In this document: positions 39,777-51,047 of the stretch, one piece after another
Position numbering within the stretch: position 1 is the first letter of the stretch
How the letters are laid out: each line of letters starts with the position of its first letter
Source: Nemertoderma westbladi
Lineage: Eukaryota > Xenacoelomorpha > Nemertodermatida > Nemertodermatidae
NCBI GenBank assembly: GCA_032718475.1
Contig: JAUCBJ010008876.1
Span: 1-55,477 of the forward strand
Length of the DNA: 55,477 bases
Direction: 5' to 3'
The notes under the pieces: model-generated
The model's input: the letters and a program-made list of their open reading frames with translations, nothing else
Database searches by the model: none
What the model was told of the DNA's origin: nothing
Made by a program: the position numbers and the translations under genes

Positions 39777-41345
39777 TAGGGCTCAACAGAAGCTTCGGTT
39801 CGGTTCGGCCGAGGACTACTGAAGCTCCAGTAGTCCTTGGTTCGGGCCGAAGTTTGGCCTTTCCGGTTCGGCTTCGGTTCGGTTCGGGCCGAAGTTTGGC
39901 CTTTCCCAGTTTCCGGTTCGGTTCGGCTGTTCGGGCCGAAGTTTGGCCTTTCTGCCTTTCCGGTTCGGGTCGGGCCGAAGTTTGGCCTTTCCGGTTCGGT
40001 TCGGCTTCTGTAATTGATACCAGGATACTGCGGAAACCCGGTGTCCGGAGCAAACTTTGCTAAATATTTCAAGTATTTCATTGAGCATTTAAGACTAATC
40101 ACTAATCATTTTGTCCATCGTCGTTGCACTCATTAATTTTGGACTTAACTTCCATTGAAAGTGCAATATTTTTTTTAATTGTTTCCAGTTTACTTCAGTA
40201 GGCCTACAGCAGTACGGTACTTGGGTAGTTTTTAAAAATTAGTTTAATTATACAGTAGGTTAGACTGTTAGATTAGGCTAATTATTGCCATTTTACTTTG
40301 TAGTACCGGTACCTACAGTATTTTTAATTTTTATTTTTTTTTTTAATTTTTATTTATTTTTTGAATTTTTAAACTTTGATACATAATACCAAATATACCT
40401 ACTAACATCGTAAATCAGTAAATACTGAGAATGATAGTATAATAACATAGTTGATACAATGGATTTCAAATTGCACTATTACACCCTATCACCAAATCTG
40501 ATTTATACAATGCTGCAATGAGGTACAGTGATACGGATGTAAGGGGGAAATTCAAAACAGTTGGTTGTTTATGTTGTAGGCCTACTGGTCAGCTATTGAC
40601 AATACAATTGACAGGCCTACAATAGCCTATTGTAGGCCTGTACGACCTGTCAGCCTGTAGGCCTTCTGTAAATCAGTAAATAGTATTAAATAGACTAGGC
40701 CTACACTGTTAGTGAGATTTTCTAAATTTTGTGTTACTACTGTACGGCTTACTACGGGTGATAATATTGTACACATAGTAAGTGCATACAGTACCCTTAT
40801 TATTGAATTGAACATCCATTGAAAGTGTAATATTTTTGTGTTTTTTTAATTGTTTCCGGTTTACTTTACTTGGGTAGTTTTAAAAATCAGCTTAATTATA
40901 GGCCTACAGGCTACAGCTAGTACAGTAGCTAGTTTAGGTTAGGCTAATTATTGCCATTTTACTTTGTAGTACTAATTTTATAATTAATTTATATACATTA
41001 TAATTACTATAGCTTTCTCTTTCTTTCTTTTATAATTACTATCTGACTATAGCTTTCTCCTGTTCTCTTTCTTTCTTTTATAATTACTATCTGACTATAG
41101 CTTTCTCCTGTTCTCTTTCTTTATTTTATAATTACTATAGGTAAAGTAGCTTTCTCTTTCTCGCTAAGTGCGCGGACCGAGACCAAATGCCAGTCTGCCA
41201 CTGCCACTATAGTGTCGTAAATACGAATTTATGACCGCAATTTGCTAACTTTCTGAACTTCGGTTCGGATTCGGTTCGGTTCGGCCAGAAGTTGGCACTG
41301 CTTCGGTTCAGTTCGGCCCCATAAAGTGCCTTCTGTTGAACCCTA
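39777..41345. mobile_element. non-autonomous DNA transposon with GGTTCGG subterminal repeats
   Basis: The ends are inverted copies: TAGGGCTCAACAGAAG at 39777 and the complement of TAGGGTTCAACAGAAG ending at 41345. Just inside both ends lie dense TTCGG/CCGAA words. On the left these include four copies of GGGCCGAAGTTTGGCCTTTC (39842-39990) and a small hairpin around AGGACTACTGAAGC. The interior has a diverged direct duplication (about 40140-40320 and 40800-40985) and a 48-bp tandem repeat (41000-41150). There is no transposase. TAGGG-type ends with subterminal repeats are hAT-like, but no 8-bp target duplication is visible, so the superfamily is uncertain. Confidence 0.6.
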
Positions 41346-41924
41346 TAATTGTAGGATTACGTTAGCTGCTGTTGGCTTTGCAACTTACAGACAACAGGCC
41401 ATTCAGTCATTGATTGATAAATTTATTGCCATGCACCTCACCCCTCCTGGTTAGCTTGGCCTCAACTCTAAATTATTATAATTATTTATAATAAATATAT
41501 AATTTGCCTACTGGGTGCAGAGATCTTTAAAAAAATATATAAACATTTACTTATCCTTAACCCTTTTCCATCCACAGAGTAGCCCCTACCATCTTCTGAT
41601 CTGGAAGTATGCTGACTTAGCAACCCTGTGAACCCGTTAATATTGATTCTGAAATTATTTTTACATGGAGAAATATATTAAGTTATTTCTCTTGTTAAAT
41701 TTGCTACGTTTCTAACATTCCTTATGAACGATATACAATAGATTTGCCGCATAAATTGTCTGGCACATTTCATGCTTCCATTCACATGGTTATACACAGA
41801 GCAGTAACGTTCTGCTACATTATTAGTGATTGTCTTCATGAAGCTATATATGTAGCTATTAGCTAGTCATTTAAGACTATTTGACCTTTCAATTGAAGGT
41901 ACAGTAAGGTAAGGCCAGTTGGCT

Positions 41925-43010
41925 AGCCTTCGACTCAGTCTCCCGGCCACGTATGTCCAACATACTCGCAGCACATGGACTTCCTGGGGAAATTATTGCA
42001 GCTATCACATCACTGTACGATGGTTCCACCACATTTGTGTCTACTGCTGATGGTGACACAGATCCATTCGAAGTCTTATTTGGAATCCTCCAGGGAGACA
42101 CACTGCACCATTCTTATTCGTAATTGTAGTTGATTATGTTCTACGCATGTCCTTTTAGACCATCTTAATAATGATGGGGTGATGGTAACACCCCCTACTG
42201 GTACAAGAAGTAGAGGAAATCCAGCAAAGTACCTAAATGATCTAGACTTTGCTGATGACTTAGGAGTACTCTCAGAATCACTAGAGGGAGCCAAAAGGCT
42301 CCTCTGCTCATGAAAGCAGGTTGCTTCTAGTGTTGGTCTTTTTTTAAATTCCAAAAAGACCAAAATCATGACAGTCAACCTAGACAGCCCTCAAGAAATG
42401 TCTGATCGTAAGGGCATAAGCTCTACTAAGGATGGCTTTCTTGAGCGCGTGGATGACTTCTGCTACTTGGAATCATGGATCAGAAAGTCAGATGAAGACC
42501 TTCGGATACGTAAGGGGAAGGCATGGGCAGCGTTAAATAGTCTGTCCAGGATTTGGAAGTCCCATAGAATAAAACGGAACCTTAAGGTTCGATTTATGGC
42601 AGTAGTAGTACCAGTACTCTTATATGGTAGTCCATGCTGGTCTCTAACTGCAGAGGTTACCAAATCTCTGGGTGGCACTTTCACAAGATTGCGCGAGATT
42701 GCACGAGATTGTGTTCATTGTGTCAAGTACAATGAACACATATCCAATCAGACTCTATACAATATTGGAGGTGTTCCATTAATCTCCCCTAGCTTGACAC
42801 TTGAACGGAACCGCCTCCACTTTGCAGGACATTGCTTTCGCCGTAAGGACCAGCCAGTGCATAATCTTGTGCTTTGGCGGCCTCATGGAGCGAATAAGCC
42901 TAGTGGATAGCCCATGACTTTGAGACGCATCTTAAAGGACACTTGCCTTGAAAATGCGGATGATCTAGCAAATGTCATGCAGTCATGGGTGACGGGTAGT
43001 TTTGGTGGCG
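41925..43010 (+). pseudogene. decayed RTE-like LINE, reverse transcriptase C-terminal half
   Basis: It starts at RT motif A (SFDSVSR) and carries GILQGDTL, then the catalytic FADD (DLDFADDLG near 42245). The thumb follows, with YLESWIRKSDEDLRIRKGKAW, then LLYGSPCW and the terminal ILKDTCLENADDL part. The arrangement matches RTE/BovB-type ORF2. Frameshifts lie between about 42105 and 42360, a TGA occurs near 42314, and an in-frame TAG at 42908-42910 separates the last about 30 residues. The 5' part (endonuclease, N-terminal RT) is missing. Confidence 0.8.
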
Positions 43011-43584
43011 CAATTTTGTCGACAAGCCGGCACAGCTATTTTCTGAAAATTTTCGGGTTTAACGCAACCCTTCAATGTTGTTCTAAAAAGGTTTTCCTCA
43101 ATTTTAAAACAATTACGGAAAAATAATATTTTTTATTTATTTTTTTGCATTTGGCTCATCAGCTACACTAACCCGTGCAGGACACATGTTAATCTAACTA
43201 ACTACACCAAAACCAGCAAAACACACACACGCAAAAATAAAATAGTATTGCATTCCAGATCAAGTACACAATCATTTCCTTAGCACCACTAAATATTTTT
43301 AACTGATTTTACTCTTGCTAAAATACTCGTACTAAAAGGGTTGGGATTTATCTTTACGAAAATTTTCTTATCTCTCTCAACACCAACCATACGTGTGTCT
43401 GCTGGTTTACCAATAAAAAATTACATAAAATTATATTTTCTCATAAATATATATAAACCACTCAGTCACTCAAAAATCGCTACTATTTTCTGAAAATTTT
43501 ATGAGGAAATATAATTTTATGTAATTTTGTAATATATATATATATATAATGCAGCTGCAATGCAGCATGCCGATCGTAGTAGTA
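43011..43584. other. AT-rich intergenic DNA, no gene seen
   Basis: Homopolymer and TA-rich sequence with a (TA)n stretch at about 43530-43548. No coding or RNA feature was found. Confidence 0.6.
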
Positions 43585-43880
43585 ATAGGACGGTGTTAGC
43601 TCGGTATAGGTCGGTCTAGCTCTGTATTGCATTGTTATAGTTCAGTATAGATAGGTCGGCATTGCTCTGTATTGTATTGTTATAGGTCGGTAAAGGCCGG
43701 TGTTAGCTCGGTATAGGTCTGTGTTAGCGCGGTATAGGTTGGTGTAGCTCTGAGTTTCATTGTTATATATTGGTGTCGGTATAGCTCTGTATTGCATTTT
43801 TATATATTGGTATAGGTCGGTATAGCTCGCTGTTTTGTATTGTTATAGCTCAGTATAGGTCGGTATAGGTAATACCTTTT
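43585..43880. repeat. degenerate tandem repeat (GGTCGGTATAGCTCTGTATTG type)
   Basis: Words such as GGTATAGGTCGGT, TAGCTCTGTATTGCATT and GTTATAG recur at irregular spacing of about 30-60 bases through the interval, with many substitutions and small indels. This is an old minisatellite that is no longer homogeneous. It is unrelated in sequence to the 45-bp and 18-bp arrays. Confidence 0.75.
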
Positions 43881-45517
43881 ACTACCTAAATAACAGCTGA
43901 TTACTGTACTCCAAAAAATAAAGCTGTAACCTGCTCTACTGTATTTACTTTAGATTTGATGTGAATTTTCATATTGGCTATATAATAATACATAAATTGA
44001 TAGACAACTTTTATTTTCTACCCATACAGTACCATTAGATTTCACAGGTCTTCGTCTTATGATTTATAATAATACATAAACAACTGTACTGCTCAGAGTA
44101 CTGTGGGCTGGAAGGCCGCGACCGGACCGAATGTACAGAAACAGGAAGTTACATAAACAAATTAGGAAGAGAGACATAAGCAGTTACGCAAACGAGACCT
44201 TGTGCAAACAGTACAGTATGTTACTCAAACAACTCTAAATATATCCCAATATCTCGTTGTCCTTCGGTTCTGTTTGCTTTATGTGTCAACCATCCACAAA
44301 CACAAACAACACCAATAACGAGACATAACAGACTATCATACCTTCTTTCAACATTATAATTTCTGTATTATACATTTGTCAGAAAAAAAATTCAATTAAT
44401 ACAACAGTTAATTAAATTATCATTCGGTGTAAGGTGATACAATAGAGTACAGCACAGTAGGCACCTACTGTAGTAGGCATACAGTACAACTACAACAAAC
44501 TTGAAATATATTGGTAAGCCCTAGTCACCGGGGGAATCATATTGTAGTTGAAAGGACGAAAAAAAACAGACCGTACACGGTACACGGTGCACGGTGACAA
44601 AGTTTATATTTAATATATAAGTTGGTAATTAATATAAATATATATGAGAAGAGAAATTTTCGAACAAACCGTTCTTTATCAAGTCTAATACTATGAAATT
44701 CTGCTACTAGTACATTACTGTACAGTAGGCTGTATGACGGTAGGCCTACTGGTAGGAGAGAGGGCTGTTGCGCTGTCAGTCAGAGAGGTAACAGCCTGGT
44801 ATTGGTATTGGTATTGGTTTAATGGTGCTCAAAGTATAACATTAAAAGGAACATTAAAATAACACAATTATTAAATAACAACAAACATTACATAAGGAAC
44901 AATATCAAAACTGAAACTGAAGTTATGTTATTATAAATTTGACGCATTTGACGCGATAAAAATGTTATTATGTATTATAGTTATTACTCAATCAGAATAC
45001 TTATAATAAATACATTGCGCACCGGGGATAGCCCCTTAAGGCGAGCCTTGTTTCCGAGAGGGTCCCCGTGGTTAGTTCAATGGGTAAGTTATACAGTATA
45101 ATAAAGATTCGGCGTCATGTATAAAACAATAAAAAAAATAAATAAATGAGGTTTCAGGTGCATGAATAATTAAAATATTACATTCTTTAGAACTATGATA
45201 AGTATTAAAAAAAAGAATAGTTTATTAATATTTACATTAATGCATAAAATTTTTAAAAAGCCATCCTCATGTGCGTACGTAGATTAAAATATTTGGTAAA
45301 ATTTACCATTGAAGTGTAGTAGCTTCAGTAAAAATTAAAATCAGTATTTCTCCCCTTAAATATCTCTTGCAAAATAAAAATGGGGATGCTTTGTACAAAA
45401 ATTAAAACTTGTTATGATTAGTTATTTTAGAGTTTTGAGATGTAATAGTTCATTAATAGTATAAAAAAAATTAAACGCTAATAATTAGTAAAAAGTATAA
45501 TTAAAATCAGTGTATTG
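43881..45517. other. intergenic, 3' flank of CR1-like LINE; no gene seen
   Basis: AT-rich DNA with a TATTGG microsatellite near 44795-44820. A 34-bp segment (44763-44796) has an exact inverted partner at 50002-50035. A GC-rich hairpin-prone stretch lies near 45020-45070. No coding or RNA gene is supported. Confidence 0.5.
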
Positions 45518-47050
45518 TCAATCGAGCGAGCGTAGGTAATGCGATTTTACTGCATGTTTGAATGCCTCGACAGATACTGACTCGGTTACGTGGCGCGGCA
45601 GGCTATTCCAGATCGCTGGGCCCTTATAGTCAAAGGAGAGCTGGCCAAATGCGGTGTTTTTCTGTGGGATGACCGCTTTAGTTTGGGGGGCGCGCGTGTC
45701 ACGTGTGGATGAGGAGAAGTCCACCATTTCCTGTATATAGCTCGGGGTGACGTTATGGTGAGTTTTGTACATGATAGTTGCCAGGTTTTGTTTAATTCGT
45801 AGTTTAATGGGTAGCCAGTTAATTTCTCGAAAGTGTGAATTGTCGATGTGGGTGCGATTGTCCAGTCCCAGGCAATACCGGATACATTTCCGTTGTAGGG
45901 CCTCCAGTTTGTTTCTCCATAGGATACTAATAGATTGGAACCACACTGGTGATGCATAGTCCATTAGTGGTTGTATTAATGCATTGCATAGTAGGCGGCG
46001 TGTATTGTAGTCTAGTACACCGGCAAATCGCCACAGGAACTTTAACCGAGAGTTGCCTTTCTTTATTATTGTTGCAACCATCGATTCACTGTTTAGAGTT
46101 TTATCTAATTTGCAACCGAGGTAGTTGACCGAGTCCCTGTTCGCTATTGCTTTCCCATTGCATGTCACATTTAGTGGTTCGTTTATGGCTAAACGTTGTG
46201 CTGTTCCAAATAGGATACTTTCGGTTTTACCTAAATGGAGAGTTAGGCGGTTGTCTATGAGCCATGCTTGGGTGCATTCTAGATTCCGTGTTAGTGATTC
46301 CGATATGGTTCTTGAGTCTGAGCCAGGGACTAAGTGCGATATGTCGTCTGCGAACATCGGGGTGGGGCAATCAACGGCTTGGTCCGAGTCATTGGTGTGT
46401 GAGAGGAAAAGTAGGATCGCTAAGAGAGTTCCTTGTGGTAAACCGTCATCCAGCGTGCGTTGATCTGAGTCAACCCCCTGTATGGTTACAACTTGGGATC
46501 TGCTTGATAGATAGGATTCAAGCCACGCTATTGCTTTGTTGTCAAAGCCCATGTATTTCAGTTTCATCAATAGTATGTTGCGATTCACCGTATCATAAGC
46601 TTTCTTGAGGTCTATTAACACCATCCCTGTTAACTGGCCACCATCTGCTGCTGATCGGATTACAGTGTCTATAAATATCAAGCATGTTTCCGTTGAATAG
46701 CCTTTACGAAAGGCACTTTGAAGTGCAGATATGATAGAGTTTGATATTAAGTAATGGTACATCTGATCGTAGATTACTTTTTCTATAATCTTGGAGAGAA
46801 TAGGTAGTAGAGACACTGGTCTGAAGTTTTCACGTTGAGTTTGTGTGCCCCTTTTATAGATTGGTGCCACTTTGGCTAGTTTCATAGCTGAGGGAAATTT
46901 ACATGTTGTTATGGAGATATTTATAATGTGAGTAATTGCTTTTGTCAGCTCAGTGGAACAGTCCTTATATATTTTTGCTGGTATACCATCAATGCCGGGA
47001 CTTTTGTGGGGTAAGGATTTACCTCCGGGACCTGTATTAGGCAAAATAGC
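45518..47050 (-). pseudogene. 5'-truncated CR1/Jockey-like LINE reverse transcriptase
   Basis: A 500-residue open frame covers most of a LINE reverse transcriptase. It begins at HKSPGIDGIPAKI and carries NFRPVSLLPILSKIIEK and QSAFRKGYSTETCL. Motif A LIDLKKAYDTV contains D160. The LPQG segment is followed by a run that departs from the usual glycine/proline pattern, then the catalytic FADD (246-249). The thumb and C-terminal region are present up to FKHAVKSHYLRSLD and TGA. The endonuclease half is absent upstream, so it is a truncated copy. Residues numbered 1-20 from the first Met at 47089 are probably unrelated flank. The long open frame suggests fairly recent insertion. Confidence 0.85.
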
Positions 47051-47549
47051 AGTAGCTGTGTAGGCCCACCAGTACTGTGCACGGTACAAGACCCGAAATT
47101 TAGCCTACATCTGTAAATAATACACGGTTTCGCGGTACAAGACCATATAAATTAGACCACCATCTGTAAAATGCTCGCGTGAGTTCAGGAGTTGCACAGA
47201 TGTCAGGATGTGCTGATTCTATATCATGCACTAGGCCTAACGGATTCTGGTAGCCTGGAACTAGACCACCTGACCACTACAAAAACTGATGCGACAGAGC
47301 GAGGTGCCGTTAGCCTAAAATTTCTCGGAGGCTGGTCCGATAACACTCAACGCATTGTTTTGTTGGACATTGACATTACCGGTATTGCATTACAGTGTAC
47401 ATTACTGCATTATTACATACGGATTAGTATGGATTGAGAAATTGGATATATTTGACGTCAATGGAGGTTTGGTTTGAGAAATTAATACAGTAATATATAT
47501 CACGTAGGCCTACCTAATCATATCTTTGCGTTAATTATTACTAGATCCA
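47051..47549. other. intergenic, no gene seen
   Basis: Contains two copies of a CGGTACAAGACC word (47080 and 47135 areas) and an 81-residue frame (47192-47437) without recognisable domain, which I do not call. Confidence 0.5.
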
Positions 47550-47873
47550 CTGGCCCCCAGCCACCTTCAACAAACCATCATTGCCGAGGGGCACTCAGCT
47601 AAGGGGGCGGAGCGCATTAAAAACTCTAAGTATCGCGACCTAATAGACCGGGGCCATTTATTTCACCCTGTGGCCTTTGAGACCTTTGGCCGCCCTGGTC
47701 CAGAGGCATCCACCTTCCTCCGGGAGATCGGGGCTCGTCTCCACAGTGCCACCCACGAACCGCGGTCACACCAGTTTCTGCTTCAACGCCTGGAGATGGC
47801 AATTTTGGTTGGTAATGCAACCTCAGTCATGGGGACAGCAACCACGCAGACCATCGGTCTATTCGGGGACTGA
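47550..47873 (+). pseudogene. retroelement ORF C-terminal fragment
   Basis: An open frame through this interval reads KYRDLIDRGHLFHPVAFETF, then GPEASTFLREIGARL, then FLLQRLEMAILVGNATSVMGT before TGA. This order (an ET-G-PEA segment, an LGRRI-like segment, then QRxxxAIxRGNAxSVxGT) is one I associate with C-terminal ends of retroelement reverse-transcriptase proteins widespread in invertebrate genomes. Nothing of the RT core is present upstream. The local GC content is higher than in the flanks. Family assignment is uncertain. Confidence 0.5.
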
Positions 47874-48997
47874 AGAGCCGAAACCAATCGAAACTGTCGA
47901 AATGGTTGCCAATGCAGTCACCAACGGGATGACGGCCGAAGATATTCAATATTCTATCTTATGCAATCTCAAATATTCAATGTTCGATCCCTAGATGGAG
48001 CAGTACTGTTTGGGCACAGTGCTTTAAATGCTGCAGCCTAGCCCAACCCCGGCCTTTATCCTTCAGTGGTCGATTGGGAACCAAGGCAACTTGGGAAAAA
48101 GAGTGGAAGGGTTTACTGTGAAAGATCACCCATGGTGGTGAACAGGCATTCCTTGGCTTAACGAGCCTAAAAGATTCTCCCATTCAAATATTCAATTCGG
48201 TACTGTACCTTCAATTAAATATTCAATCTTAGTATTATTTCTGTGCTTCGTTATTTAATAATGTGATTAGATACAAAAAATAAATTAATGAAATATAATT
48301 CATCTGTTAATTATTACAAAAAAAAAATCCAACATTATATTAACATTTATATAGTTTTGAATTAAATGTTTCGAAATCAACAGTCATTCAATGAACTTAT
48401 ACAGCAGTGTCATATATCGCGTATCCCTTGGCTGCTTGGTTTAATCACTATTCTTTATTCAAGTATAACTGAATCCTGGCCCGGCGCCTTCACCCTCCAC
48501 TGATAATTTAAATCGTAACTTATTCAATCTTTGACTAAATTATACCAAACTTGGTAAACATGTAATCTTGTCTATCGGCTAAAATAAACACAACTTGCTA
48601 AAGTTTCCCCTATAATGTTTTTTCCTATAGAACAGGATGCAGTTTTATTTTAGTAGTAAACAAGCTGTTATTTGCAGAATATTGATTTCCCCCCCCCCCC
48701 CCCCCCTGCAGTTAAGTAAGTGAAAATATTTCGGCACCATTTAATTTTATTATCACAGTCGCACATCAAGTAGTCTGTCAAAAGATACAATTCATTATAA
48801 ACATAAAAAATTAATTATATTAATTCTAAAAATATAAGGCAGATCTTCCTAAAGTTAGCTCTTTAGTCTTTAGCAATCTTATACATTGACAAGACTTATA
48901 AAATAGTTGATGTTGAATAATTTATTATTAAGATTAAAATATATTATTAGGAATTCGAAGAAAGCAAATTGTATTGAGTTAGTATTGGCAAGTTAAT
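47874..48997. other. intergenic, no gene seen
   Basis: AT-rich DNA with an 18-base C homopolymer at 48689-48706. No coding or RNA feature is supported. Confidence 0.6.
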
Positions 48998-49007
48998 CTC
49001 ACAAGCC

Positions 49008-49232
49008 GGTTATCGTTCATATGCGTACCTCTGGCAAAAGAAGCAGGTTACAGTGGTGGTGTTTTCTAACCAAAACAATAAACTAATCTCCATTACTTAA
49101 TTAACGGAAAGGAGCAGGTTACAGTGGTGGGCTTTTCTAACCAAAACAATATCTCAATAACATAGGGTATTTCATACTTATAGTCTTATTTTTGCAATAC
49201 GAAAATACCAGAGGTACGCATATGAACTATAA
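49008..49232. mobile_element. 225-bp MITE with 10-bp target duplication
   Basis: The ends are inverted: GTTCATATGCGTACCTCTGG near 49015 and its complement near 49207-49226. The element is flanked by the direct repeat CTCACAAGCC at 48998-49007 and 49233-49242. Inside, a segment beginning AGCAGGTTACAGTGGTGG occurs twice (49042 and 49112). There is no ORF. The 9-11-bp duplication length is typical of Mutator-like elements, but the assignment is tentative. Confidence 0.8.
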
Positions 49233-49314
49233 CTCACAAGCCAGTCTAGTCTAACTTTAGAGTAGCCTTGTTCGCATTGTTCCAGGTTTAGGCCTATAGA
49301 TTCCACCGTCTTCG

Positions 49315-49870
49315 TTCCAGGTTTAATTCTGTAATAGACTCCGTATCCGTCTCGATCGCTTCGCTATGCATCATCTTACTGCTGTACTGGGTTTAATAAA
49401 CTCCATCGCCTTCCTGTCGTTGTCTGTTTTGTAGATTACTTCGCCATCGTCTGATCGCTTTGGTTGCGTGTTAAATACTGTAATAGACTCCGTTATCCGT
49501 CTCGATCGCTTCGCTATGCACATCTTACTGGGTTTAATTAACTCAGAAACTCCATCGCCTTCCTGTCGTTCTCTGTTTTGTAGATTACTTCGCCATCATC
49601 TGATCGCTTTGGTTGCGTGTTTAATACTGTAATAGACTCCGCCGCCATCGTATCGTTCTGGATACATTGAATAGACTCCATCAGTCCATTGTCCATCGCG
49701 ATCGTTTCATTGTTACGTTTAATTGACTCCGTCGCCTCCTCGGATTAGGAATCCGGCCGGGTTTCGTAGACTCCGCCATCGTTCAGTGTTTTTAATCAAA
49801 GCCAGAATTCCGGCACCGGCACCACGATCAACGATTTCGGAAGTAACAGACTCCGTCAACAACACTCGGG
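49315..49870. repeat. degenerate tandem repeat with 149-bp higher-order period
   Basis: CTGTAATAGACTCCG occurs at 49329, 49478 and 49627, giving two 149-bp periods. Each period holds smaller related words (AGACTCCGT, CTCCATCGCC, GATCGCTTCG). Further decayed copies of the AATAGACTCC word continue to about 49870. Confidence 0.8.
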
Positions 49871-50035
49871 GTTTAAAAAATACAACTATCGGGCAACTTG
49901 TAACTGGGCGATCATCTATCTGATAGTTGAAAAAGACTGTCTGACAGTTGGTATCAGACTATCTGATAGTTAGCGCCCCATGGGTAAATCCTTACCCCAT
50001 GGGCTGTTACCTCTCTGACTGACAGCGCAACAGCC

Positions 50036-51047
50036 CCTATAGACTGGTAGGGCCTAATAACTGTAGATTGAAATGGAGGGAAATTTGAATTATTACTGTG
50101 GGGCGAGCGACGAAAGAGGGCGAGCTTAGCATAATGGTACCACTAACTCAATCGGTGTGTCTGTTGTTCTGTTGTGTTCAATTTTAAATGTTAATAACTC
50201 AGCCAAAATCGATGAAATCTATCCAAACTTGGTACACATGTAGTCTAGCAAAAGTTTAGAAATTTTCCAAGTTGAATTTCCGTGTGGCCTTCGAGAAGCT
50301 AAGATAATAGCAGTTAATTAATTAAATTAACATTAATTAAGTTGGTTGGGGTAAAAACAGCATTTTCAAGCCTGTCTTTTAATGGAAATTAATTATTTTA
50401 GAGAATAAGATACAAAGAATTATACCTAAAAGTTATACAGCTGTAATCCACATACCCCATTCCATGCCCTCGCCATTCTATTTCTATACCTCCCTCATTC
50501 CTTGGCATACTACAGTAGCTAGCTATTGCCTACTACTTGGCAATGGGTAATTACATCTATATAGGACATAAAGGCAGGGAACTACAACTAGTGTAACTAA
50601 TAAACCAGCTTGCTTTATCCTGCCTTTCATTTATCCTCTGTGCTCCTTTGGGTTGGGGTGGTGCAGATTAAGAGGGCGGTTGAAGCGAGGGGGGAACTTT
50701 CCTCTCTTCTTTGATTTATTCTTATAGGCGGTTTGGTTAAATTTCTTATTTATTTATTTAAACTTCTTAAGTACCGATTTTGGGATATAGTTGCTCAATT
50801 TTAATCTGTATCTGAAACTGAGCCTCGTGCAGCGCGAAGGCCCCACGAACGTGTATGTACTGCGCATTATTAAATTTATAATGTTTTGCACCAAATCTTA
50901 TGTTAATTTATATTCTAATCAAAATTTCACTAAAATATTACAGATGTCCAACTATAAGGTTATAAAAATTATGAAAAATATTACGAAAAATTATAAAAAA
51001 TTGCACCAGAAAAGCATGGAGAAGATATGTGTAGTGTATGTTGGATG
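50036..51047. other. intergenic, no gene seen
   Basis: AT-rich DNA with only short frames. The 86-residue frame at 50791-51051 is lysine-rich low-complexity sequence without a domain. Confidence 0.6.

Noticed and set aside
39686-40102. Frames rich in PNRTE and RPNFGP at the transposon end
   Set aside because: Translations of the TTCGG subterminal repeats in several frames at once; not protein-coding.
45020-45090. tRNA-like sequence (GTTAGTTCAATGGG)
   Set aside because: Only a B-box-like word and a GC hairpin are present; no cloverleaf with anticodon stem could be drawn.
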